DNA of 6,133 nucleotides, from contig JACQZL010000244.1 in NCBI GenBank assembly GCA_016213865.1, positions 1-6,133 on the forward strand. Reading direction: 5' to 3'. The notes below the pieces were generated by a model that worked only from the letters and a program-made list of their open reading frames with translations, ran no database searches and was not told where the DNA came from. The stretch is from Candidatus Rifleibacteriota bacterium. GTDB lineage: Bacteria > UBP17 > UBA6191 > JACPRK01. The position numbers and the translations under genes are program-made. Positions 1-6,133 of this stretch are shown piece after piece. Position 1 is the stretch's first letter. Each line of letters starts with the position of its first letter.

Positions 1-393
1 CACCCGAAGATGCTGGGGCAGACGCTCAAGAAGGCCAAGAAGGCCCACAAGAAGAACGGGAAGACGCTCGATGCGCTCCGCCTGTGCCAGGGCGACGCCA
101 CCATCTTGCCGTTCCACGAGGGCTCGTTCGACGTGGTGATGTCCGGTTTCATGCTGGTCCACTTGTCGAAGGAGCAACGGTGCACGGCAGTCGGGGAGAT
201 GCGGCGCGTTCTCAAGGAGAACGGTCGGATCGCCCTGCTGGAAAGCCCCGGCGAGCTGACCAAGCGCTACGACACGCGGGAGCAGTGGGAAGAGGTACTC
301 CGGGAACTGAACCTGGTCGAGCCGGTCTTCGACGACATCTACGACGTCTACCGGGTCATCTTCGCGCGAAAGCCCGCCTCGAACGGGCACTGA
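1..393 (+). CDS. Class I SAM-dependent methyltransferase, C-terminal part (5' end cut by window edge)
   Basis: The reading frame is open from base 1 and ends at TGA 391-393, giving about 130 residues; the true start lies upstream. What remains matches the second half of a Methyltransf_11/UbiE-like Rossmann fold. HPKML at the very start resembles the segment just after the first SAM-binding strand. GDATILPF (residues 31-38) is the usual acidic/adenine-binding turn, followed by GSFDVVMSGFMLVHL (41-55) and RRVLKENGRIALLE (68-81), the typical 'RVLKPGG' strand. The glycine-rich SAM motif I is not in the window, so catalytic competence cannot be judged. The substrate is unknown; a UbiE-like quinone or small-molecule methylase is possible but unproven. 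It is separated from atpZ by 64 bases and is probably not functionally part of the ATP synthase operon. A start at ATG 10 is unlikely because it would remove part of the fold. Confidence 0.85.
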   Translation, partial: HPKMLGQTLKKAKKAHKKNGKTLDALRLCQGDATILPFHEGSFDVVMSGFMLVHLSKEQRCTAVGEMRRVLKENGRIALLESPGELTKRYDTREQWEEVLRELNLVEPVFDDIYDVYRVIFARKPASNGH

Positions 394-403
394 TGGGCCG
401 GGT

Positions 404-430
404 GGGGCGCCGTCGCGACCGGTTCGCCCC
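404..430 (+). other. GC-rich hairpin between methyltransferase gene and atpZ
   Basis: GGGGCGCCG (404-412) can pair with CGG (420-422) and CGCCCC (425-430), giving nine GC-rich pairs with a two-base TT bulge and a seven-base loop. No T tract follows, so it is not a classical intrinsic terminator. It could end or attenuate transcription from the methyltransferase gene, or be chance in a GC-rich spacer. Confidence 0.35.
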
Positions 431-445
431 GAGCACCGGAGCCTG

Positions 446-451
446 TATTCT
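446..451 (+). promoter_or_regulatory. Possible -10 element (TATTCT) for atpZ, placing the transcript start at its GTG
   Basis: TATTCT fits the TANNNT form of a -10 hexamer. Its last base lies seven bases before the GTG at 458, so the expected transcript start would fall on the start codon and give a leaderless mRNA. There is no good -35 hexamer: bases 423-428 read TTCGCC. No convincing Shine-Dalgarno sequence lies at normal spacing from the GTG, the nearest GGAG being at 438-441, 16 bases away. This is suggestive only. Confidence 0.3.
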
Positions 452-457
452 CAATCT

Positions 458-730
458 GTGGACGCTCCGCGCGACAACGCAAACGAGATGCGCCTCCTCG
501 GGCTGGCCTTCATGGTCGGGACGAACCTGGTCTCCTGTCTGGTCGTGGGGGCCGCCGCGGGATTCGGGCTAGACTGGTGGCTGGGGAGCTCGCCCTTCGG
601 CGTTGCGGGGGGAGTCCTGCTGGGGATGATTGCCGGATTCGTCCAGCTCGCCCGGACGGCGAGCGAGCTCTCTCGGCGTCAGGAGTCGAAGCCGCCCAAG
701 GGGCCACCCCCGAAAGGAAGCGGAGCGTGA
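458..730 (+). CDS. atpZ: AtpZ/AtpI-family small membrane protein, ATP synthase accessory (GTG start)
   Basis: A 90-residue protein with two predicted membrane helices (about 13-37 and 46-66) and a short basic, Pro/Gly-rich cytoplasmic tail. The central GFGLDWWLG (35-43), followed by SPFGVAGGVLLGMIAGF, is the hallmark of the ATPase_gene1 family (AtpZ), usually 70-110 residues. AtpZ is a non-structural protein encoded ahead of the Fo genes; with AtpI it has been linked to ring assembly or divalent-cation supply, and its exact role is unsettled. GTG 458 is chosen because it gives the usual short N-terminal tail before helix 1. ATG 488 (residue 11) is the alternative and would leave almost no tail. 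Neither has a strong ribosome binding site. Its stop codon overlaps the start of atpI (GTGA), which implies translational coupling. Confidence 0.82.
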   Translation: MDAPRDNANEMRLLGLAFMVGTNLVSCLVVGAAAGFGLDWWLGSSPFGVAGGVLLGMIAGFVQLARTASELSRRQESKPPKGPPPKGSGA

Positions 731-1200
731 GCCAGGGCACCGCATCCGGGCCGGCGGACCCGGGCGGGCTGGAAGCGCTGTGGCCCGGGCTGCTGGCCGA
801 GATCTGGCAGTGGTCCGGCTGCGCGGCGATGCTGGCTCTGGTTGCCATGCTGCTCGCAGGCGAGGCGACCGCGATGCGGGCGTGCGGGCTGGTCGTGGGC
901 TGGGCCGTGGGAGTGGGACTGCTGGTGCAACTGGGCCGAGAGGTCGGCCGCAGGGTCGAGGGGGCCCGACAGGGCCGGCGGCCCCGGGTGGCCCTGCGTC
1001 TGGCCCTGGTGAAGTATCCGATTCTCTTCGTCGTACTCTATCCGTTTTTCGTCTGGGAGCTGACGGACCCGTTCTTCTTCCTCGGGGGGTTCGTTTTGGT
1101 GCATGTGGTTTTTTTGTACAGAATTGTTGACACCGTTCGGAGAGTAGGGCAAAATCCTGCGGAGGAATCGGGACCGGAGAGCCCGGTTCCCAGGATGTAG
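727..1200 (+). CDS. atpI: ATP synthase subunit I (AtpI-like four-helix membrane protein)
   Basis: A 157-residue protein with four predicted membrane helices (about 29-47, 49-70, 90-110 and 113-135). A basic loop (REVGRRVEGARQGRRPR, 71-87) lies between helices 2 and 3, and helix 3 carries LALVKYPILF. Topology, size and position just before atpB fit the ATP-synt_I (AtpI/UncI) family, whose sequences are poorly conserved. AtpI is not part of the finished enzyme; in some bacteria it helps assemble the c-ring. GTG 727 is chosen over the upstream in-frame possibility near 577, which would lie largely inside atpZ. It overlaps the atpZ stop by four bases, and AAAGGA (713-718) lies eight bases upstream. 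The last 100 bases are unusually A/T-rich for this window, with a run of seven T at 1109-1115, and contain a promoter-like sequence pointing to atpB. Confidence 0.78.
   Translation: MSQGTASGPADPGGLEALWPGLLAEIWQWSGCAAMLALVAMLLAGEATAMRACGLVVGWAVGVGLLVQLGREVGRRVEGARQGRRPRVALRLALVKYPILFVVLYPFFVWELTDPFFFLGGFVLVHVVFLYRIVDTVRRVGQNPAEESGPESPVPRM
1127..1155 (+). promoter_or_regulatory. Sigma70-type promoter candidate inside the end of atpI, driving atpB onward
   Basis: A perfect -35 hexamer, TTGACA (1127-1132), is followed after exactly 17 bases by CAAAAT (1150-1155), which matches four of six positions of TATAAT including the key A2 and T6. The run of seven T (1109-1115) would sit at about -53 to -47 from a start near 1162, where A/T-rich UP elements bind. 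The surroundings are otherwise G+C-rich, so this A/T-rich patch stands out. A transcript starting near 1162 would have a leader of about 96 bases before the atpB TTG. There is no extended -10 (TGn). This is a prediction from sequence only. Confidence 0.55.
1170..1191 (+). other. Bulged hairpin upstream of atpB
   Basis: GGGACCGG (1170-1177) pairs with CCGG (1183-1186) and TCCC (1188-1191), leaving a one-base T bulge and a five-base loop. It lies in the last codons of atpI and near the 5' end of the transcript expected from the promoter at 1127-1155. No T tract follows, so it is more likely to affect mRNA stability, or to be incidental, than to terminate transcription. Confidence 0.35.
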
Positions 1201-1244
1201 TCAAAGCATCCAGCGAGGTTCTTGCATCCGTTGACTCGCTTGAC

Positions 1245-1251
1245 GAGGTGA
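1245..1251 (+). promoter_or_regulatory. Strong ribosome binding site fixing the TTG start of atpB
   Basis: GAGGTGA is a seven-base perfect match to the complement of the 16S rRNA 3' end (anti-SD UCACCUC). It sits six bases (all C) before TTG 1258. An in-frame TGA at 1249-1251 blocks any earlier start, and no ATG occurs in frame until about codon 105, so this site decides the start. Confidence 0.8.
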
Positions 1252-1257
1252 CCCCCC

Positions 1258-2094
1258 TTGCCGGTCCTGTATGCATCCGAGATCGCACCCGAGGCGGCCG
1301 GTGCCGCCGGGGCCGCTGCGCACGCCGCACATGCCGCGGAAGAGACTGGCCACGCTGTTCATGCGTGTGGCCACGCCGAAGGCAGTTGGCTGCACCCGTT
1401 CAGCCACGCCACGGGCCTTCCCGACTACATCCTGATCACCTGGCTGCTGCTGGTGCTGCTGGTGGTCGTCTCCGTCGTGGGGACCCGCCGTCTGCACCTG
1501 GCGCCGCGAGGGCTTCAGAACGTCCTGGAGTACATCTTCGAATCGCTCGAGGGTTTCGTCTGCGGCATCATGGGGCCGGAACGGGGCCGAATCTTCACCC
1601 CGTTGCTGGGCACTTTTTTCCTTTTCATCCTGTGCAACAACCTGGCGGGCCTGGTTCCCGGGTTGCTGTCGCCGACGGCCTACCTCAACACGACCTTGTC
1701 GCTGGCCATCGTGGCGTTTCTGATGGTCCAGTACCACGGGATCAAGGCGCACGGCGCGGGACGTTACTTCGCGCACTTCATGGGCGAGCCGCTCTGGCTG
1801 GCGCCGCTGATGCTCCCGGTCCACCTCATCGGCGAGTTTGCCAAGCCTCTCTCGCTGGCCATCCGCCTCTTCGGCAACATCTTCGGCGAGGACAAGGTCA
1901 TCGCGATCCTCGTCGGCTTCTCGCCGGTGCTGCTGTTCATCCCAGTGCCGGTGCAGTTCCCGATGATGCTGTTCGGGATCTTCACCAGCTTCGTGCAGGC
2001 GCTGGTCTTCACGACCTTGACCGCGATCTACCTGACCGTGGCCACGGAGCACGCCGAATCCGGCGAGCACGCCGTCGCCCACGGCCACAACTGA
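1258..2094 (+). CDS. atpB: F1Fo ATP synthase subunit a (TTG start)
   Basis: Subunit a (278 residues) forms the two half-channels that carry ions to and from the c-ring in the membrane. The conserved block PLSLAIRLFGNIFGED (197-212) contains the essential Arg203 (equivalent to E. coli Arg210). A second conserved block, TSFVQALVFTTLTAIYL (243-259), carries Gln247 (E. coli Gln252). CNNLAGLVPG (126-135) is also typical. Predicted helices lie at about 57-75, 115-135, 144-160, 180-206, 213-233 and 236-262. The N-terminal 50 residues are rich in Ala and His (H22, H25, H32, H35, H39, H46, H50, plus Cys38), and the C-terminal tail holds four more His (265, 271, 275, 277). The start is TTG, with an in-frame stop just upstream and an excellent Shine-Dalgarno sequence. 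It is followed after 74 bases by atpE. Confidence 0.96.
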   Translation: MPVLYASEIAPEAAGAAGAAAHAAHAAEETGHAVHACGHAEGSWLHPFSHATGLPDYILITWLLLVLLVVVSVVGTRRLHLAPRGLQNVLEYIFESLEGFVCGIMGPERGRIFTPLLGTFFLFILCNNLAGLVPGLLSPTAYLNTTLSLAIVAFLMVQYHGIKAHGAGRYFAHFMGEPLWLAPLMLPVHLIGEFAKPLSLAIRLFGNIFGEDKVIAILVGFSPVLLFIPVPVQFPMMLFGIFTSFVQALVFTTLTAIYLTVATEHAESGEHAVAHGHN

Positions 2095-2168
2095 CTCTCG
2101 ACCGCTCCTTCACTTCCTCACACTAGCCAGTCGCGCTACCAACCATCCGTCCCTCAGGAGGAACGTAA
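2095..2168 (+). promoter_or_regulatory. G-poor leader and strong ribosome binding site for atpE
   Basis: The 74 bases between atpB and atpE are rich in C, T and A with few G, so they should fold little. They end in AGGAGG (2156-2161), seven bases before ATG 2169. In E. coli the atpE initiation region is also weakly folded and highly efficient, matching the need for many c subunits per complex. The same logic is inferred here. No promoter or terminator is evident. Confidence 0.55.
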
Positions 2169-2465
2169 ATGAACTACTTCATCGCCATGGCCATCGCGGC
2201 CGGTTTTGGCCTTCCGATCGCCGTTCTTTCTGCCGCCAGCGCCCAGGGGAAGGCCGCCGCCGCGGCACTCGAAGGGATCGCCCGCCAGCCCGAAGCGGCC
2301 GGCAAGATCCAGTTGGCGATGATCATCTCGCTGGCCCTGATCGAGTCCCTGGTCATCTACGCGCTGCTCATGTTCTTCATGCTGTACGGAAGCCTTCCGT
2401 CCAAGGCCCAGATGCTCGAGCTGGCGAACAAGCAGGCCGCGATCACGGCCCCCGCCCAGCACTGA
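2169..2465 (+). CDS. atpE: F1Fo ATP synthase subunit c (rotor ring)
   Basis: A 98-residue hairpin of two membrane helices (about 3-30 and 47-73) joined by the conserved polar loop ARQPE (38-42) that contacts gamma and epsilon. Glu59 in LALIESLVIYALL is the ion-carrying carboxylate. Helix 1 has an unusual packing face: where most c subunits have GxGxGxGxG, this one reads roughly VxSxAxAxG (residues 19-27). Gln26 and Ser60 fall at the positions of Na+ ligands Gln32 and Ser66 of Propionigenium-type rings, so H+ versus Na+ use is not obvious. About 24 residues follow helix 2 (GSLPSKAQ to the end), longer than usual; typical c subunits are 75-90 residues. The start codon is clear from AGGAGG at seven-base spacing. 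Confidence 0.97.
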   Translation: MNYFIAMAIAAGFGLPIAVLSAASAQGKAAAAALEGIARQPEAAGKIQLAMIISLALIESLVIYALLMFFMLYGSLPSKAQMLELANKQAAITAPAQH

Positions 2466-2502
2466 CTCGGCCCGCGTTCGTCTCGGAAAGGCTCGAACCG
2501 AC

Positions 2503-3000
2503 ATGCTCGAAAACCTAGCGATCGACGGCAAGCACCTGCTGGTCCAGCTCGGCGGGTTCTTGCTCCTGTTCTGGCTCCTCTCCCGATACCTGTTCGGGCC
2601 GCTCGGACGGGTCATCGCCGAGCGCGAGCAACGCGTCAAGGAGAAGATGGACGAGGCCGAGCGCAACTCGCTCGAGATGCAGACGATGCGCGACGAGTAC
2701 CACCGCCGCATCGCAGCGATCGAGACCGAGACGCGCGACCGCATCCAGGGCGCGATGAAAGAGGCGCTGGCTGCCAAGGATGAGCTCCTCGAGAGCGCAC
2801 GAGAAGAAGCCGAGCGCGTGCTGCAACGCGGGCGGCAAGAACTGGAACGTGAGAAGCACATGGCCCTCGTGGAGACCCGCGACGCCATCGTCGACCTGGC
2901 CCTCATGGCAGCCGAGAAGCTCATCGAGCGCAACATCGACTCCCGGGTCCACCGGGCCCTGATCGACGACATCATCGAGCACGGAGTGAAGTCCGCATGA
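2503..3000 (+). CDS. atpF: F1Fo ATP synthase subunit b (peripheral stalk)
   Basis: A 165-residue protein with the standard b layout. It has a short N-terminus, one membrane helix (about 12-32, LLVQLGGFLLLFWLLSRYLF), the conserved FGPLGRVIAEREQRV (31-45), and then a long charged, Ala/Glu/Arg-rich coiled coil to about residue 125. A C-terminal delta-binding region (IVDLALMAAEKLIERNID, 129-146) follows. Two copies form the stator that holds the F1 head against rotation. Only one b gene is present, so a b homodimer is expected rather than the b/b' pair of photosynthetic and many other bacteria. GGAAAGG (2485-2491) lies 11 bases before ATG 2503, a moderate ribosome site. The stop overlaps the atpH start (ATGA). 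Confidence 0.95.
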   Translation: MLENLAIDGKHLLVQLGGFLLLFWLLSRYLFGPLGRVIAEREQRVKEKMDEAERNSLEMQTMRDEYHRRIAAIETETRDRIQGAMKEALAAKDELLESAREEAERVLQRGRQELEREKHMALVETRDAIVDLALMAAEKLIERNIDSRVHRALIDDIIEHGVKSA

Positions 3001-3548
3001 TCCCTCTGGGACTGGCGAGACGGTACGCCCGGGCCCTCTTCATGGGCGCCTCGCGCTCCGGGGAGACCGATGCCGTCGAACAGGATCTGCAGCTCATCGA
3101 TGCGACGCTCCGGGCCACGCCGACACTGGGCGAGCTGCTGGGCCAGCCTCGGATCCCCACCGAGGAGAAAGACGGGTTGCTGATGCGCACCTACCAGGGC
3201 CGGATCGGCGAGCGCACGCTCGAGTTCCTGCGGCTGGTACTGCGCAAGAAGCGCCACGAGGTGCTCCCGTTCATCGAGCCCGAGTACCGCCGGATGATGG
3301 AAACGCAACGCAACCAGTTGCGAGTCCACATCACCTCGGCCTTTCCCCTGGAGGACGGCGAACGCGGCTTCCTGACCGAGAAGCTCTCCTCCCTCACGGG
3401 GCACCAGATCCTGCTCGAGGAAGCTGTCGAGCCCCGCCTGCTCGGAGGCATCGTCATCCGCTACGGAGACAAGCAGATCGACGGCAGTTTGCGCAGCCAC
3501 CTCGACCGGTTGCGCCTCGAGCTGAAGGAAACCCGCGTGATCGGCTAG
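2997..3548 (+). CDS. atpH: F1Fo ATP synthase subunit delta (OSCP)
   Basis: A 183-residue protein joining the top of F1 to the b stalk. The N-terminal helical domain starts with the conserved ARRYARALF (7-15). The C-terminal domain carries the OSCP signature, seen as [20 protein letters not shown] (145-164) followed by LRSHLDRL (165-172). Length is normal for the family (about 175-185). It begins in the last bases of atpF (ATG 2997 overlapping TGA 2998-3000), with GGAG at 2983-2986 ten bases upstream, so it is translationally coupled to b. No anomalies are seen. Confidence 0.96.
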   Translation: MIPLGLARRYARALFMGASRSGETDAVEQDLQLIDATLRATPTLGELLGQPRIPTEEKDGLLMRTYQGRIGERTLEFLRLVLRKKRHEVLPFIEPEYRRMMETQRNQLRVHITSAFPLEDGERGFLTEKLSSLTGHQILLEEAVEPRLLGGIVIRYGDKQIDGSLRSHLDRLRLELKETRVIG

Positions 3549-3569
3549 CAGGTCCGAAGCGCGCCGGAT

Positions 3570-3587
3570 CGGGACCCGTTCGTCCCG
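3570..3587 (+). other. Perfect hairpin in the atpH-atpA spacer
   Basis: CGGGAC (3570-3575) and GTCCCG (3582-3587) form a perfect six-pair stem with a six-base loop (CCGTTC). It lies in the 79-base gap after atpH (3549-3627), about 40 bases before the atpA start. No T tract follows, so strong termination is unlikely. It could stabilise mRNA ends or mark a processing site, or be chance. No convincing promoter is seen in the gap. Confidence 0.4.
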
Positions 3588-3627
3588 CCCGCACACATCC
3601 CCACAGGTTGTCGTTACGGAGCAAGAG

Positions 3628-5209
<1,582 letters not shown>

Positions 5210-5211
<2 letters not shown>

Positions 5212-5216
5212 GGTGA
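5210..5216 (+). promoter_or_regulatory. Strong ribosome binding site of atpG overlapping the atpA stop codon
   Basis: GAGGTGA, the same seven-base perfect anti-SD match used by atpB, begins inside the atpA TGA (5209-5211) and lies seven bases before ATG 5224. A ribosome finishing atpA would uncover or occupy this site, so alpha and gamma translation are probably coupled. Confidence 0.7.
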
Positions 5217-5223
5217 GCCCGAA

Positions 5224-6099
5224 ATGGCAGTCCTCTCGCTGCGGGCCGTGCGCCGCAAGATCCGCACGGTCAAGAACATCCAGAAGATCACGGCCGCAAT
5301 GAAGATGGTCGCGGCGGCCCGTCTGCGCCGCGTCCAGGAGCGCGTCACGTCAGGCAAGCCCTACGCGCTCAAGATGCACGAGCTGGTCGAGTCGATCAGC
5401 CCGTACGCGGCCGGCCTGCAGCACCCGCTGCTCGAGGTTCGCGAGGCGGCCCACGCGGCCGTCGTCGTCATCTCGGGCGACAAGGGCCTCTGCGGCAGTT
5501 TCAACAACAACATCCTGCGGTTGGCCCAGGCCTTCATCGACGCGCACGGCGGCCCCCGGGTCCAGGTCCTGACGATCGGCCGCAAGGCCACGCTCTACTT
5601 CACCAAGCGCGGTTACCGGGTGGTCAAGAGCTTCCCCCAGATCGGCGTCAACGCGCCGCTCTCCGAGGTGCAGGTCATCGCCCGCGCGATGACCGAGGTC
5701 TTCACCGAGAAGCGCGCCGACCAGGTCCACGTGGCCTATACCGAGTTCCTCTCGGCGATGCGTCAGAAGCCGCAGATAGTCGAGTTTCTCCCGATCCGGC
5801 CGAACGAGGGGGCCCGCTGCGCCGCCGGCACGCAGGACTGCATCTTCGAGCCGGACGCTGCCAGGCTGCTCGAAACGCTGCTGCCGCGCTTCGTCGAGAA
5901 CCAGGTCTACAAGTTCCTGCTCGAATCGATGGCAAGCGAGCAGGGCGCCCGCATGACCGCCATGACCAACGCCACGGATTCGGCCGGCGACCTTCTGGGC
6001 GACCTGACCACCACCCTCAACAAGGCCCGCCAGTGGACCATCACCAAGGAACTGCTGGAGGTCGTCAGCGGAGCCGAGGCCCTCAAGGCGGCGCACTAG
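5224..6099 (+). CDS. atpG: F1 ATP synthase subunit gamma (central rotor shaft)
   Basis: Gamma (291 residues) is the asymmetric shaft that couples c-ring rotation to catalysis in the F1 head. The N-terminal helix has LRAVRRKIRTVKNIQKIT (6-23) and AMKMVAAARLRR (25-36). The central Rossmann-like domain starts at VVVISGDKGLCGSFN (80-94). The C-terminal helix has SEQGARMTAMTNATDSA (238-254) and the gamma signature ITKELLEVVSGAEAL (273-287). Length is close to E. coli gamma (287), so there is no large cyanobacterial/chloroplast insertion. Even so, the loop after FLPIRP (188-193) carries Cys199 and Cys206 (CAAGTQDC), at the place where chloroplast gamma has its redox-switch cysteines. Cys90 is the family-typical one in GLCG. 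The gene ends with two successive in-frame TAG codons (6097-6102). Confidence 0.97.
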   Translation: MAVLSLRAVRRKIRTVKNIQKITAAMKMVAAARLRRVQERVTSGKPYALKMHELVESISPYAAGLQHPLLEVREAAHAAVVVISGDKGLCGSFNNNILRLAQAFIDAHGGPRVQVLTIGRKATLYFTKRGYRVVKSFPQIGVNAPLSEVQVIARAMTEVFTEKRADQVHVAYTEFLSAMRQKPQIVEFLPIRPNEGARCAAGTQDCIFEPDAARLLETLLPRFVENQVYKFLLESMASEQGARMTAMTNATDSAGDLLGDLTTTLNKARQWTITKELLEVVSGAEALKAAH

Positions 6100-6119
6100 T
6101 AGAGCGGTTCCAAATCAAC

Positions 6120-6133
6120 ATGCCAAAGGCTGG
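6120..6133 (+). CDS. atpD: Probable start of ATP synthase subunit beta gene (cut by window edge)
   Basis: ATG 6120 begins M-P-K-A and runs off the window. It lies 20 bases after the atpG stop, in the position where beta follows gamma in nearly all unsplit atp operons. Only four full codons are visible, so identity rests on gene order and not on sequence. The upstream GAGCGG (6102-6107) is a weak, rather distant ribosome site. Confidence 0.5.

Noticed and set aside
577..726. Upstream extension of the atpI frame into atpZ
   Set aside because: The extra 50 residues are out-of-frame atpZ sequence. GTG 727 with AAAGGA upstream and a GTGA overlap is the normal arrangement.
1109..1115. Run of seven T in atpI as a programmed frameshift or slippage site
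   Set aside because: The zero frame gives a complete, plausible fourth helix, and the alternative frames end without recognisable sequence. An UP-element role fits better.
1231..1245. TTGACT and TTGACG just before atpB as -35 elements
   Set aside because: No -10-like sequence lies 16-18 bases downstream; that region is a run of C followed by the start of atpB.
1206..1278. Three copies of GCATCC (1206, 1224, 1273) as a regulatory repeat
   Set aside because: Six-base copies with irregular spacing (18 and 49 bases), the last inside atpB; too short to distinguish from chance.
1248..2126. Overlapping + strand frame starting at a GTG within the atpB ribosome site
   Set aside because: Its translation is Arg/Gly/Pro-rich with no family features, whereas the TTG 1258 frame encodes an unmistakable subunit a.

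Overview
This window holds most of a bacterial F-type (F1Fo) ATP synthase operon on the + strand. The order is atpZ, atpI, atpB (a), atpE (c), atpF (b), atpH (delta), atpA (alpha) and atpG (gamma), with the first few codons of what is probably atpD (beta) at the right edge. The only other gene is the 3' part of a SAM-dependent methyltransferase at the left edge. All genes point the same way and are tightly packed. No RNA genes, mobile elements, CRISPR arrays or phage genes are visible.

The DNA is strongly G+C-rich, with G/C-biased third codon positions, which produces long antisense shadow frames. The operon is complete and unsplit, with one b subunit, no b' duplicate, and two accessory genes (atpZ, atpI) in front. 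Subunit c carries its proton-site carboxylate as Glu in a LALIESLVIYALL context, a type seen in many bacterial phyla outside the Enterobacteria. This suggests a Gram-negative-type, high-G+C bacterium of a less-sampled lineage. The sequence alone does not fix the phylum.

Layout: bases 1-393 hold the methyltransferase C-terminal part. Bases 394-457 are a short spacer with a GC-rich hairpin. Bases 458-1200 hold two membrane accessory genes, atpZ (GTG start) and atpI (GTG start, 4-base overlap). A good sigma70-like promoter sits inside the end of atpI (-35 TTGACA at 1127, -10 CAAAAT at 1150, 17-base spacer). It lies just ahead of the structural genes, so they may be transcribed independently of atpZ/atpI. 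Bases 1258-2094 hold atpB, with a TTG start behind an excellent Shine-Dalgarno sequence. Bases 2095-2168 are a G-poor leader in front of atpE (2169-2465). atpF (2503-3000) and atpH (2997-3548) overlap by ATGA. A 79-base spacer with a perfect hairpin precedes atpA (3628-5211), and atpG (5224-6099) follows 12 bases later.

Function: a, b and c form the membrane Fo ion channel and rotor ring, delta and b form the peripheral stalk, alpha (with beta) forms the F1 head, and gamma is the central shaft. AtpI and AtpZ are small membrane proteins linked to assembly of the complex. The machine is ordinary, but several details merit a second look: a Cys pair in gamma at the place of the chloroplast redox loop, an Ala/Ser-substituted glycine motif and a Gln/Glu/Ser ion-site pattern in subunit c, and His-rich tails on subunit a. 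I see no evidence of a wholly new system here.
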